Source: Massilia sp. HP4 (GTDB lineage: Bacteria; Pseudomonadota; Gammaproteobacteria; Burkholderiales; Burkholderiaceae_D). Taken from it: a stretch of DNA of 64,000 nt. Location: assembly GCF_005222695.1 (NCBI RefSeq), contig NZ_STGG01000042.1:62001-126000 (forward strand). Reading direction: 5' to 3'. The notes beneath the pieces are model-generated. The model saw only the letters and a program-made list of their open reading frames with translations. It made no database searches and was not told the origin of the DNA. A program made the position numbers and the translations under genes. Within the stretch, counting starts at the first letter, position 1, and each line of letters starts with the position of its first letter. This document shows, piece by piece, positions 52,262-62,800 of the stretch.

Positions 52262-53694
52262 TGGGCGCTAGCACCCTGACTCCCCTGCGCCTCGTCGCGC
52301 GCCTGCAGTGGACCTCGCTGCTACGCGAACGCCGCCTGCGCCTGCTCGGCCTGCTGGTGTTGGCCCTGTGCGCGCTGGCCCTGCTCGACGCCGCCCTCGA
52401 TGCGCGCCGCGGCGACACGGCGCGCCGTCACGACACCCTGGTCGAGGCGCAGGTCTGGCAGGCCCAGGGCGAAGCCAATCCGCATGGCGCCGCCCACTTC
52501 GGGCGCTATGTGTACAAGCCGGCCGCGCCGCTGGCGGCGCTCGATCCGGGCCTGACGGATCACCTGGGCTCGACCGTCAAGCTCGAGGGCCACGTCCAGA
52601 ACGCCAGCCGCTTCCGGGCCACCGACGGCGGCGCCGCCCTGGCCCGCTTCGGGGGCTTCAGTCCCGCGTTCGCGCTGCAGGTACTGGTACCGCTGATGAT
52701 CGTGTTCGCCGCCTTCGGCGTGTTTGGCGGCGAACGCCAGCGCCAGCTGGCATGGCAGGAAATCGGCGCCGGCGCGACGGCGTGGCAGCTGGTGCTGGGC
52801 CGCTTCATCGCCCATGCGACGGCCCTGCTGCTGCTGCTTGCCGTGGTCGGCGTGCTGGCGGCGCTGGCCACCATGCCGGCCTGGAGCGCCGCCCACTTCG
52901 CGGCGCTGGGCCTGATGCTGGCCGGCTACGGCCTGTACTGGCTGGCCTTCCTCGGCATCGTCCTCGCCATCTCGGCGGCCAGCAGCAGCGGCCGTGGCGC
53001 CTTGACCGCGGGCTTGGCGTCCTGGATCGTGGCCGCCGTGCTGGCGCCGATGCTGGCCCCGGCGCTGGCCGAGGCGCGCCATCCGACGCCGACCGCCGAA
53101 GCCTTCGAGGCCGCCGTGACCGAAGAAGTGATGAAGGGACCGGATGGGCACAGCCCGCGCGACGTCCGCTTCGCCGCGTTCGAGAAGGCGACCCTGGCCA
53201 AGTATGGCGTCAGCCACATCGACGAGCTGCCCATCAACTACAGCGGCCTGCTGTTCGAGCATGGCGAGAAGGCGACATCGGACATCTACAACCGCCACTT
53301 CGACCGGCTGTATGCCGGCTACGCGGCCCAGGCGCGGCTGGCGCTGGCAGGCAGCGTCGTCTCGCCGCTGCTGGCCCTGCGTCCGCTGTCCGCCAGCCTG
53401 GCGCGCACCGATATGGAAGCGCACCGCCATTTCCTGGCCCAGGCCGAACGCTACCGTTACCAGACGGTTCAGGCGCTCAACCGCGACATCAAGCTCCATC
53501 GCAAGCCGCAGGTGCGCGAGTACGCCAGCGACGTCGCCGCCATCACGCGGGACATCGTCTTCACGCCGCGTCCGCTGGCGCTCGGCGAGGTGTTGCCGCG
53601 CACCTTGGCGCCGTTCGCCGTGCTGGCCGCCTGGCTGGCCGGCGCACTGGTCCTGATGCGCCTTGGCGCACGCCGCCTGGAGGGCCGCGCATGA
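52261..53694 (+). CDS. DUF3526 ABC transporter permease (first of a pair)
   Basis: A 477-residue membrane protein with an N-terminal helix, a large extracytoplasmic loop (about 45-140), a block of helices (about 140-270), a second polar loop (about 280-440) and a last helix. The DUF3526 features SPAFALQVLVPLMIVFAAFG and GERQRQLAWQEIGAGATAWQ (the cytoplasmic elbow facing the ATPase) are clear. The family is related to NosY-type permeases. It overlaps the receptor stop by one base and the next permease by 4 bp. Confidence 0.85.
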   Translation: MGASTLTPLRLVARLQWTSLLRERRLRLLGLLVLALCALALLDAALDARRGDTARRHDTLVEAQVWQAQGEANPHGAAHFGRYVYKPAAPLAALDPGLTDHLGSTVKLEGHVQNASRFRATDGGAALARFGGFSPAFALQVLVPLMIVFAAFGVFGGERQRQLAWQEIGAGATAWQLVLGRFIAHATALLLLLAVVGVLAALATMPAWSAAHFAALGLMLAGYGLYWLAFLGIVLAISAASSSGRGALTAGLASWIVAAVLAPMLAPALAEARHPTPTAEAFEAAVTEEVMKGPDGHSPRDVRFAAFEKATLAKYGVSHIDELPINYSGLLFEHGEKATSDIYNRHFDRLYAGYAAQARLALAGSVVSPLLALRPLSASLARTDMEAHRHFLAQAERYRYQTVQALNRDIKLHRKPQVREYASDVAAITRDIVFTPRPLALGEVLPRTLAPFAVLAAWLAGALVLMRLGARRLEGRA

Positions 53695-55100
53695 GCACCG
53701 TCATGACCATCATCCGCATGGAGGCGCGGCGCATGCTGCGCGGGCGCTGGCTGCTGCCGCTGTGGTTCCTGTTCCTGCTGCTGTGCGCCTACGCGGCCTG
53801 GAACGGCGCCGCCTGGGTCGAGGATCGCCAGGCCACGCAAGCGCTGATCCTGGAAGACGAGCGCGCGACCCACGCCCTGCGCCGCACCCAGCTCGCCGAG
53901 CAGGTCACGCCCGAGAACAAGTCGCGCTATGGCGGCGCCTTGTACGCCACCGCCATGTCGCTGCGCGCCATCCTGCCCCCGGGCGAACTGGCGGTGCTCA
54001 CGGTGGGCCAGGCCGAAGGCTATCCGATGGCGGCCACGATCTTCCCTTTCAGCGCCAGCAATACGATCTTCGACCGCCACACGGCCGGCATGGAGAACCC
54101 CGCGGTGCTGGCCGCGGGCCGCTTCGACCTGGCCTTCGTGATCGTCTGGCTGCTGCCCCTGCTGGTGCTGGCCGGCAGCTTCGACCTGTTCGCGGCCGAG
54201 CGCGAGCGCGGGATGGCGCCCTGGCTGCTGTCGCAACCGGTGGCGCCAGGACGCCTGCTGGCGGCAAAGGCCGTGGCGCGCGCGCTGCTGCTGGTCTTGC
54301 CGCTGGTGGCGATCCTGGTTGCGGTGCTGGCCTTTGCCAGCCGGGCCGGCGCCGGGCCCCTGCTGCTGGCGGGCGGCCTGGCGCTGCTGTACGCCCTGTT
54401 CTGGCTCCTGCTCGCGCTGGTGGTCAACCTGGCCGCCCGCAGCGCGGCCCAGGCCGCGCTGGGCTGCCTGGCCGCCTGGCTGGCGCTGGTGGTGCTGCTG
54501 CCGGCGCTGGCCCTGGGCGTGGCCGACCTGGCCGCCCCGCCGGTGAGCCAGGCCGAGCGCGCCAACGCGCTGCGTGCCAAGGCGATGCAGGCACGCGCCG
54601 AACTACGCACGCAGCTCGGGACGGCGGCGCAGCCCGGGCGCGTGCCCGCGCCCAATATCCCGGACAGCCTGCGCCGCCGCGCGCTCGAGGTGGCGCGAGG
54701 AGAACAGTTGATCGGGCAGGCGCTCCAGCCCTACCGCGAGCAGGAAGCGCGCCGCCTGGCCTGGCTCGACGGCCTGCGCATCGTCTCGCCCGCCATCGCG
54801 CTGCAGGATGCATTGGAGCGCCTGGCCGGCAGCGACGCCGCGCGCGCCCTGCGCTTCCAGCGCCAGGCGCACGGCTTCCTGCTCGAGGTGCGCCAGCTGG
54901 TCGGGCGCCACCTGGAACAGGACCGGCTGCTCACCGTCGCCGACTACGACCGCGGCCTCCCCCGCTTCTCCCTGGCCGAGGCGCCGCCCCGCGAACGCCT
55001 CGGGGCGCTGCTGTTCGACGCCGCCGTCATCGTCCTCGGCATGGCCGCGCTGCTGCTCGCCGGCCGCCGGCTGCGCCGCCACGCCACTTTCACCGAATGA
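53691..55100 (+). CDS. DUF3526 ABC transporter permease (second of a pair)
   Basis: A 469-residue paralogue of the preceding permease with the same topology. FAAERERGMAPWLLSQPVAP corresponds to the cytoplasmic elbow motif, and two large extracytoplasmic segments flank the helix block. Together they probably form a heterodimer driven by the ATPase at 55109. The start overlaps the previous stop (ATGA), and its own stop is overlapped by a possible ATG of the ATPase. Confidence 0.85.
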   Translation: MSTVMTIIRMEARRMLRGRWLLPLWFLFLLLCAYAAWNGAAWVEDRQATQALILEDERATHALRRTQLAEQVTPENKSRYGGALYATAMSLRAILPPGELAVLTVGQAEGYPMAATIFPFSASNTIFDRHTAGMENPAVLAAGRFDLAFVIVWLLPLLVLAGSFDLFAAERERGMAPWLLSQPVAPGRLLAAKAVARALLLVLPLVAILVAVLAFASRAGAGPLLLAGGLALLYALFWLLLALVVNLAARSAAQAALGCLAAWLALVVLLPALALGVADLAAPPVSQAERANALRAKAMQARAELRTQLGTAAQPGRVPAPNIPDSLRRRALEVARGEQLIGQALQPYREQEARRLAWLDGLRIVSPAIALQDALERLAGSDAARALRFQRQAHGFLLEVRQLVGRHLEQDRLLTVADYDRGLPRFSLAEAPPRERLGALLFDAAVIVLGMAALLLAGRRLRRHATFTE

Positions 55101-55108
55101 GGTCCCCC

Positions 55109-55837
55109 ATGCTGCACACCATCGCCCTGTCCAAATCCTTCGGCGCCCAGCGCGCCCTGGACCAGCTCGACCTGCGCATCGCGCCGGGCGAGATCTTCTG
55201 CATGCTCGGCGCCAACGGCGCCGGCAAGACCACCACCATCAAGCTGCTGCTGGGCTTTCTGGCGCCGACCTCGGGACAGGCCCTGGTCGACGGCATCGAC
55301 GTCGGGCGCGACCCGCTGGCGGCGCGCCGGCGCCTGCTCTACCTGCCGGAACAGGTGGCGCTGTACGGCGAGCTCACGGGCCTTGAAAACCTGGACTATT
55401 TCGCCGGCCTGGCCGGGGTCCCGGAGCGCACCCCGGCCAGGCTGCGCGGCTGGCTGGAACAGGCCGGGGTGCCGGCCGCCGCCATCGACCGGCGCGCCGC
55501 CGGCTATTCGAAGGGCATGCGCCAGAAGGTCGCGATCGCGCTGTCGATCGCGCGCGCCGCGCGCGCCCTGCTGCTGGACGAGCCGACGTCGGGCCTCGAC
55601 CCGCAGGCCAGCGCCGAGTTCCACCGCCTCTTGCAGCGCCAGCGCGACGCCGGGGCGGCGGTGCTGATGGCCACCCACGACCTGTTCCGCGCGCGCGAAG
55701 TCGCAACCACGATCGGCCTGATGCGCGACGGCCGCCTGCTGCGTACCTTGCGCGCCAGCGAAGTCTCGGCGCGCGAGCTCGAGCAACTGTACCTGGAAGA
55801 GATGGCGCTCGCCGCGTCGAGTGCTCCACACGTTTGA
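55109..55837 (+). CDS. ABC transporter ATP-binding protein
   Basis: A 242-residue ATPase with Walker A GANGAGKTTTIK, a Q-loop region near LYLPEQVALYGELTG, a signature-like motif YSKGMRQKVAIALSIA (a degenerate LSGGQ), Walker B ALLLDEPTSGLD and the switch His in MATHD. This variant is typical of NosF/CcmA-like ATPases paired with DUF3526 permeases. The ATG at 55109 has GAGG six bases upstream. An ATG at 55097 overlapping the previous stop is also in frame. Confidence 0.9.
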   Translation: MLHTIALSKSFGAQRALDQLDLRIAPGEIFCMLGANGAGKTTTIKLLLGFLAPTSGQALVDGIDVGRDPLAARRRLLYLPEQVALYGELTGLENLDYFAGLAGVPERTPARLRGWLEQAGVPAAAIDRRAAGYSKGMRQKVAIALSIARAARALLLDEPTSGLDPQASAEFHRLLQRQRDAGAAVLMATHDLFRAREVATTIGLMRDGRLLRTLRASEVSARELEQLYLEEMALAASSAPHV

Positions 55838-55858
55838 TACCGATACCAAAGGAAACCC

Positions 55859-58108
55859 ATGAAACGCAACCCTACCCTGGGCGCCTGCCTCGCCCTGATG
55901 TCCACCCTGCCGCTGGCCGCCGAGCGCGAGCCCGAGCCAGACAACACCGTGGTCGTCACCGCCCGCCGCGACGATGCGGCGCCCCTGGCCGCAACGCCGC
56001 TACAGACCCTGGCCAGCCAGGAACTCGTCCGGCGCCGCATGGGCACGCTGGGCGAAACGCTGGCCGGCCTGCCAGGCGTGCACCTCGACAATTTCGGCGC
56101 CGGCGCCGCCAGGCCGGTGATCCGCGGCCAGACCCTGCCGCGCATCGAGGTGCTGAGCGACGGCGCCAACCTGTTCGACGTGTCGTCGATCTCCCCCGAC
56201 CACGGCATCGCCACCGATCCGCTGCTGCTCGACGCGATCGAGGTCCAGCGCGGGCCGGCGGCGGTACGCTACGGCGGCAACGCGACCGGCGGCGCCATCA
56301 ACCTGGTCGACAGCAAGGTGCCCAAGCTGATCCCCCAAGGCGGCGTCAGCGGCGCGACCGAAGTCCGCTACGGCACCGGCGACCGTGAGAAAACCGTGGT
56401 CGGCCGCGTCACTGCCGGCAGCGGCAATCTTGCCGTGCATGCCGAAGGGGCCCGGCGCAATGCCGGTGAGTACGATGTGCCGTCCGCGTTCGGCACGGAC
56501 CGGCTGCGCGACTCCTTCGCCGACAGCGAGAGCTATAGCGTGGGCGCATCGTGGATCACGAAAAAAGGCTATATCGGCGCCGCCTACACGCGCGTGCGCA
56601 ACGAATACGGCCTGCCCGGTCACAGCCACGCGAATGGCGTGTGCCACCTGCACGGCTATTTCAATCCGGTACGGGTCGACCTGCATTGCGTGGGCCACGG
56701 GAGTTACCAGAATCCGCTGGACAATCCCGATTCGGACACGGCCTGGATCGACCTGCGCAGCGACCGCGCGGATGTGCGGGCAGACTATGTCGATCCGCTG
56801 CCCGGTTTCTCCGGCCTGAAGTTCCGTGCATCGCATACCGACTACCAGCACGACGAAATCGATGGCCCCATCCTGTACAGCCGCTATACCAACAAGGTCA
56901 AGGATGGCCGCCTCGAGCTCACCCACAAGCCCTTGCTGGGCTTTACCGGCACCCTGGGCCTGCAATATACGGACGGCACGTTCGGCGGGCTGAACCTGAT
57001 CGACTTGCACGTGCCGTCGACCAATTTCTACGGTTTCGAGGAGAAAGAGCGCTATGTGACCGAGAACACCGGCCTCTTCTTCAGCGAACGGCGCGCATTC
57101 GGCCCCGTCGACGTCGAGCTTGCCGTGCGCAAGGACTGGCGTACGGTCAGCGTGCCCATTCCCGGGCAATTTTTCATCAGGGTGCCGGACGAATACATCC
57201 CTTCCTATGAGCAGATCTACGGCCCGGACTGGCGCCAGGAACTCGAAGCAGGCATGCGCGAGGGCCATGCCGAACGCAATCCCGACCGCAAGCATCGGCC
57301 GCTCTCGGCGTCGATCGGCGCGACCTGGGATCTTGGCGGCGGCTATTCGGCGGCCCTGTCGCTGGCCCGCACCGAGCGCGCGCCGACGATGCGCGAGTTG
57401 TTCGCCTTCGGTAACAATCTCGCCACCAACAGCTATGAACTGGGCTTGCTGGCCGACTGGGAATTCATCGATCCCATCCTCGACGAGGCCGGTATTTTCC
57501 GCGGCGACGTGCTGGAACAATCGGATACGCTGAACCTGACCTTCCGCAAGGCCGGGGGCCCGTTCGAGTTCGAAGTCGGCCTGTTCCACCAGGATGTGGA
57601 CGACTATGTGTATGCACACACGCTGGAAACCGACAGCCGCAACGGTCTCGCCCACCATTTCCTGGTCTATACCGCGGGCAAGGCGCGCTTTTCCGGCATC
57701 GACGGGCAGGCCAGCTACCGGCTCACGCCCAACTCGCGTGTAACCGTGTTCGGTGACTACGTGCATGCCGAACTCGGCGACGAGAAAGGCTACCTGCCGC
57801 GCATCCCGCCAGCACGGCTGGGCGCGCGCTACGACGGCAACTGGGGACCGCTGTCGGCGGGGTTCGAGGTCTACCGCCAGTTCACCCAGGACCGCCTGGC
57901 GCCGCTCGAGACCCGGACCGATGGCTACCATATGGTCAATGCGACCATGGCTTACCGCTTCCCTCACGGCCAGGGCCGCTGGACCGAGGTCTACCTCAGC
58001 GGCACCAACCTCACGGATGAGCTGGCCTATAGCCACGCCTCGTTCGTGAAGGCGCAATCGCCGCTGCGCGGACGCAATATCGTGTTTGGACTGCGCAATC
58101 AGTTCTGA
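55859..58108 (+). CDS. ZnuD-like TonB-dependent receptor (probable zinc uptake)
   Basis: A 749-residue outer-membrane receptor with signal peptide, TonB-box-like NTVVVTARR, plug ([40 protein letters not shown]) and barrel ending GLRNQF. A His/Cys-rich loop at about residues 255-285 ([20 protein letters not shown], then VDLHCVGHG) matches the zinc-binding loops of Neisseria ZnuD in position and style. It lies 21 bp after the ATPase gene, so it completes the metal-transport operon. Confidence 0.85.
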   Translation: MKRNPTLGACLALMSTLPLAAEREPEPDNTVVVTARRDDAAPLAATPLQTLASQELVRRRMGTLGETLAGLPGVHLDNFGAGAARPVIRGQTLPRIEVLSDGANLFDVSSISPDHGIATDPLLLDAIEVQRGPAAVRYGGNATGGAINLVDSKVPKLIPQGGVSGATEVRYGTGDREKTVVGRVTAGSGNLAVHAEGARRNAGEYDVPSAFGTDRLRDSFADSESYSVGASWITKKGYIGAAYTRVRNEYGLPGHSHANGVCHLHGYFNPVRVDLHCVGHGSYQNPLDNPDSDTAWIDLRSDRADVRADYVDPLPGFSGLKFRASHTDYQHDEIDGPILYSRYTNKVKDGRLELTHKPLLGFTGTLGLQYTDGTFGGLNLIDLHVPSTNFYGFEEKERYVTENTGLFFSERRAFGPVDVELAVRKDWRTVSVPIPGQFFIRVPDEYIPSYEQIYGPDWRQELEAGMREGHAERNPDRKHRPLSASIGATWDLGGGYSAALSLARTERAPTMRELFAFGNNLATNSYELGLLADWEFIDPILDEAGIFRGDVLEQSDTLNLTFRKAGGPFEFEVGLFHQDVDDYVYAHTLETDSRNGLAHHFLVYTAGKARFSGIDGQASYRLTPNSRVTVFGDYVHAELGDEKGYLPRIPPARLGARYDGNWGPLSAGFEVYRQFTQDRLAPLETRTDGYHMVNATMAYRFPHGQGRWTEVYLSGTNLTDELAYSHASFVKAQSPLRGRNIVFGLRNQF

Positions 58109-58170
58109 TCCCGGTTCTCATCCTTGCGCCGGTCGGCAACGCCATCGCGCCGATCCGGAACAATCGACGA

Positions 58171-58197
58171 GGCCCGGCATCTCATCGGTGCCGGGCC
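58171..58197 (+). terminator. GC hairpin after the ZnuD-like gene
   Basis: The 9-bp stem GGCCCGGCA / TGCCGGGCC with a 9-base loop lies 62 bp after the receptor stop. There is no T-run. It is either the operon terminator or part of the old leader of the hydrolase remnant 27 bp further on. Confidence 0.4.
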
Positions 58198-58224
58198 ACT
58201 TCCACCACGTCGAAAGGAAACACG

Positions 58225-58398
58225 ATGGCCACCTTCACCACCCGCAACGGCGCCGAGATCTACTACAAGGATTGGGACCGCGGCCAGGCGTTCGTGTTCT
58301 GCTATGCCGGGGCGCCGCATGGCTTGACCGAAACGCACAAGGACAGGGTAGGCGCCGACTTGCTGGCCTTCGCGCGCGGCGAAGGGGTTGGGCGCTAG
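58225..58398 (+). pseudogene. Internally deleted alpha/beta hydrolase (chloroperoxidase-like) remnant
   Basis: A 57-codon frame with a good ribosome-binding site (AAAGGAAA). Residues 1-23 ([20 protein letters not shown]) are the N terminus of a non-haem chloroperoxidase-type hydrolase, and residues about 27-54 ([20 protein letters not shown]) are its extreme C terminus. The roughly 200 residues between them, including the nucleophile Ser and the Asp, are missing. The frame is intact, so a short peptide may be made, but it cannot be an enzyme. Confidence 0.75.
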
Positions 58399-58590
58399 CG
58401 CTGAGCGCATCAGCAAAAAGCTATCGCCCATCCGCAAGTTGCAACAACAGGAAATCTATCGCTCATCCATTCTCAAAAGGGAAACATTAACTAAAATTAA
58501 TAATTCGAACACCCCCGCTTAAGCCGGCGCCGGGCATAGTCCAAGGTAGGGAAAAATACGCTCTCAACCTTGCAAACCGGATCCGACTTC

Positions 58591-59805
58591 ATGCCCTCGA
58601 CTACCCCCTTGCGCCGGCGCCAGTCGGCCCTCGGCGCCGCCGTTCTGGCGGCGCTGCTGCTGTCCGCCTGCGCCAAAGAACCCAAACCTGCCACGCCGAC
58701 CGTGCCGGAAGTCGCGGTGCTGACGGTCAGCACGTCCAACGTGGCGCTGAACATCGCCCTGCCCGGCCGCACCGCGCCCTACCTGCTGGCCGAGGTCCGG
58801 GCCCGGGTCGACGGCATCGTGCAAGAGCGCCAGTTCAAGGAAGGGGCGGACGTCAAGAAGGGCGATCCGCTGTACCTGATCGATCCGGCGCCCTACCGCG
58901 CCGCGCTGGCCAGCGCCGAGGCCGAGCTGCAGCGGGCCCAGGCCACCCTGGCCAGCAACGCCTCCCAGCTCAAGCGCAACCAGGTGCTGGTCAAGGAAAA
59001 CGCGGTCAGCAAGCAGGAATTCGAGAATGCCGAAGCGGCCCAGCTGGAAGCCGCGGCCGACGTCGCCGCCGCCAGGGCCGCCGTCGAGACGGCCCGCATC
59101 AACCTCGGCTACACCAGCGTGAGCGCGCCGATCACGGGCCGCAGCAGCGTCTCGGCCGTCACCCAGGGCGCCTACGTGCAGGGTAGCGCGGCCACCCTGA
59201 TGACCACCATCCAGCAGATCGACCCGATGTACGTCGACCTGCAGCAGTCGAGCGTCGACGGCCTGGCGCTACGGCGCGAGATCGCCGCCGGGCGGGTGCG
59301 CATGGATGGCGCCAATGCCGCCAGGGTCAGCCTGACCCTGGAAGACGGCAGCACCTACGCTCGCCACGGCACGCTCGAGTTTTCCGGGGTGACGGTCGAC
59401 CAGGCCACCGGCGCGGTCACGCTGCGCGCGCGCTTCCCGAATCCCGACCGGCTGCTGCTGCCGGGGATGTTCGTGCGCGCCAGCGTCAGCCAGGGCGTGC
59501 GCCAGGCCGTGATGCGGGTGCCGGCGCAAGCCGTCTCGCGCACGCCGCAAGGCACGGCGACCGTCATGCTGGTCGACCGCGAGAACAAGGCCGCGCTGCG
59601 CACGGTGCGCACCGGCGCCCTGGTCGACGGCTACTGGCTGATCGACGAGGGCCTGAAGGAAGGCGAGCGCGTGATCGTCAGCGGCACCCAGAAGCTGCGT
59701 CCGGGCACGGTGGTGCGGATCGGTGCGCCGTCGGCGCCGGCCAGCCAGGCGCCCGCCGCCCCGGCCAATCCGCCAGCTGCGCCGGCGCCGGCGCGCCAGG
59801 GATAA
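58591..59805 (+). CDS. RND efflux periplasmic adaptor (MexA/AcrA-type lipoprotein)
   Basis: A 404-residue membrane-fusion protein with a lipoprotein signal (lipobox LLLSAC), lipoyl half-motifs (RARVDGIVQERQFKEGADVK, LGYTSVSAPITGRSSVSAVT), a coiled-coil hairpin (about 95-160) and beta-barrel/membrane-proximal domains. The tail is Ala/Pro-rich. It links the inner-membrane pump to an outer-membrane channel. The ATG at 58591 is preferred over a TTG at 58570. The RND pump gene follows after 6 bp; no outer-membrane factor gene is nearby. Confidence 0.93.
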   Translation: MPSTTPLRRRQSALGAAVLAALLLSACAKEPKPATPTVPEVAVLTVSTSNVALNIALPGRTAPYLLAEVRARVDGIVQERQFKEGADVKKGDPLYLIDPAPYRAALASAEAELQRAQATLASNASQLKRNQVLVKENAVSKQEFENAEAAQLEAAADVAAARAAVETARINLGYTSVSAPITGRSSVSAVTQGAYVQGSAATLMTTIQQIDPMYVDLQQSSVDGLALRREIAAGRVRMDGANAARVSLTLEDGSTYARHGTLEFSGVTVDQATGAVTLRARFPNPDRLLLPGMFVRASVSQGVRQAVMRVPAQAVSRTPQGTATVMLVDRENKAALRTVRTGALVDGYWLIDEGLKEGERVIVSGTQKLRPGTVVRIGAPSAPASQAPAAPANPPAAPAPARQG

Positions 59806-59811
59806 GCGACG

Positions 59812-62800
59812 ATGCCTAAGTTCTTCATCCAGCGCCCGATCTTCGCGATCGTCATCTCGCTCCTGATCATGCTGGCGGGCGGCATCGCCCTGTACAGCAT
59901 GCCGGTCGAGCAGTACCCGCCGGTGTCGCCGCCGTCGGTGCAGATCCAGGCCGACTTCCCCGGCGCCTCGGCCGAGACCATGCAGAACACCGTGATCCAG
60001 GTGATCGAGCAGCAGCTGACGGCAATCGACAACCTGCTCTACATGGACTCGTCGAGCGACGACTCGGGCCGCTCGACCACCACCCTGACCTTTGCCGCCG
60101 GCACCGATCCCGACATCGCCCAGGTGCAGGTGCAGAACCAGCTGCAGGCCGCCGTGCCGCGCCTGCCGGCCGAGGTGCAGCAGACCGGCCTGCGCGTGAC
60201 CAAGTCGACCAGCGACTTCCTGATGGTGGCCGCCTTCGTGTCGGACGACGACAGCATGACCAAGTTCGACATCGCCAACTACGTGTCGTCGAACCTGCAG
60301 GATCCGCTCAGCCGCATCTCGGGGGTGGGCAGCATGAACGTGTTCGGCACCCAGTACGCGATGCGGATCTGGCTCGATCCGGTCAAGCTGACCGCGTATG
60401 CGCTCACGCCGCTGGACGTCACCAACGCGATCCGGGCCCAGAACGTGCAGGTCTCGGGCGGCCAGCTGGGCGGCACGCCGGCGGTGCAAGGCCAGTCGAT
60501 CAATGCCACCATCACCCAGGCCACGCTGCTGCGTACGCCAGAAGAATTCCAGCGCATCCTCGTCAAGGTCCAGCCTGACGGCTCGAGCGTGCGCATTGGC
60601 GACGTGGCGCGGGTCGCGCTCGGCTCCGAGAATTACCACGTCGACGTGCGCTACAACGGCAAGCCGGCGTCCGGCCTGGGCATCCAGCTGGCGCCCGGCG
60701 CCAACGCGCTCGACACCGCGGTCGCGGTGCGCGCCCGCCTGGCCGAGCTGGGCGAATTCTTCCCGCCCGGCCTGCGCACCGTGTATCCGAACGACGTCAC
60801 GCCCTTCATCGAGCAATCGATCAGCGGCGTCGTGCACACCCTGATCGAGGGCATCGTGCTGGTGTTCCTGGTCATGTACCTGTTCCTGCAAAACTTCCGC
60901 GCCACCCTGATCCCGTCGATCACGGTGCCGGTGGTGTTGCTGGGCACCTTCGGCATCATGTCGGCGCTCGGCTTCACCGTCAATACGCTGTCGATGTTCG
61001 GCCTGGTGCTGTCGATCGGCCTGTTGGTCGACGACGCCATCGTGGTGGTCGAGAACGTCGAGCGCGTGATGCACGAGGATGGCCTGGCGCCGAAGGAGGC
61101 GACCATCAAGGCCATGGGCCAGATCACCAGCGCGCTGATCGGCGTGGCGCTGGTGCTGTCGGCGGTATTCGTGCCGGTGGCCTTCTCGAGCGGCACGGTG
61201 GGCGCGATCTACCGCGAATTCTCGCTCACGGTGGTGGCCTCGATGCTGCTGTCGGCCTTCATCGCCCTGAGCCTGACGCCGGCGCTGTGCGCCACCATGC
61301 TCAAGCCGGTCGACCCTGGCCACCACGAAAAGAAAGGCTTCTTCGGCTGGTTCAACCGCGGTTTCGAGAAGAACCGCGACCGCTACCTGACCGGCGTGAC
61401 CCGCATCCTGGGCCGCCGCGCGCTGTGGATGACGGTGTACGTGGTCACGATCGCCATCGTGGCGGCGCTGTTCCTGCGCCTGCCCGGTGGCTTCCTGCCC
61501 AAGGAAGACCAGGGCTATATGATCGTCCAGGTCCAGACCGCCGCCGGCACCACCCAGGAAGTCACCGGCAAGGTGCTCGACGAGATCAGCAACTACCTGC
61601 TGACCGGCGAAAAGGCGATGGTCGAGGCGACCATGGTCATCAACGGCTCGGCCCAGGGCCAGCGCGGCCAGAACGTGGGCCGCATGTTCGTGCGCCTGCG
61701 TAACTGGTCCGAGCGCAAGGACGACGCGCTGCACGTGTCGGCGCTCTCCAACCGGATCGCCGCGCGCTACAAGGACTTCCAGGGCGCCACGGTGGTGCCG
61801 ATCGAGCCGCCGTCGATCCGCGGCCTGGGCTCGGCCACCGGCTTCACGATGCAGCTGCAGGACCGCGGCGGCCTCGGCCGCGACGCGCTGGCGGCGGCGC
61901 GCGACCAGCTGCTCGAGCTGGCGGCGAAGGAGCCGGCCCTGACCCGGGTGCGCTTCACGGGCCAGGCCGACAACCCGACCTACAAGATCGACATCGACCG
62001 CGAAAAGGCGGCCGCGCTGGGCGTCGACCTGACCCTGGTCGACCAGACCTTCTCGACCGCCTGGGGTTCACGCTACATCAACAACTTCCTCGATACCGAC
62101 AACCGCATCAAACGCGTCTATGTGCAGGCCGACGCCCAGTTCCGCATGAATCCGGACGACATCAAGCTGCTCCATGTGAGGAACGGCCAGGGCGATATGG
62201 TGCCGTTCTCGAGCTTTGCCAGCGCGCGCTGGTCGTGGGGCTCGCCGTCGATGCAGCGCTATAACGGCATCACCTCGGCCGAGATCGTGGGCCAGCCGAC
62301 GGCCGGCCACAGCACCGGCGAGGCGATGGCCATCATGACCCGCCTGGCGGCCCAGCTCCCGCAGGGCATCGGCTTCGAATGGAGCGGCATCTCGCTGCAG
62401 GAATCGCAGGCCGGCGCCCAGGCGCCGCTGCTGTACGCGCTGTCGATCCTGGTCGTGTTCCTGTGCCTGGCGGCGCTGTACGAAAGCTGGGCGATCCCGA
62501 TCTCGGTGGTCATGGTGGTGCCGATCGGCGTGCTGGGCGCGCTGGGCGCGGCGACCGCCTTCGGCATGGAGAACGACGTGTTCTTCCAGGTGGGGCTGTT
62601 GACCACGATCGGCCTGTCGGCCAAGAATGCGATCCTGATCGCCGAATTCGCGCGCGAATTGCAGTTGCAGGGCCTGAGCCTGGTCGAGGCGGCGCTGGAG
62701 GCGGCGAAAGTGCGCCTGCGTCCGATCATCATGACCTCGATGGCCTTCATCCTGGGCGTGCTGCCGCTGGCGATTTCGAGCGGGGCCGGTTCGGGCAGCC

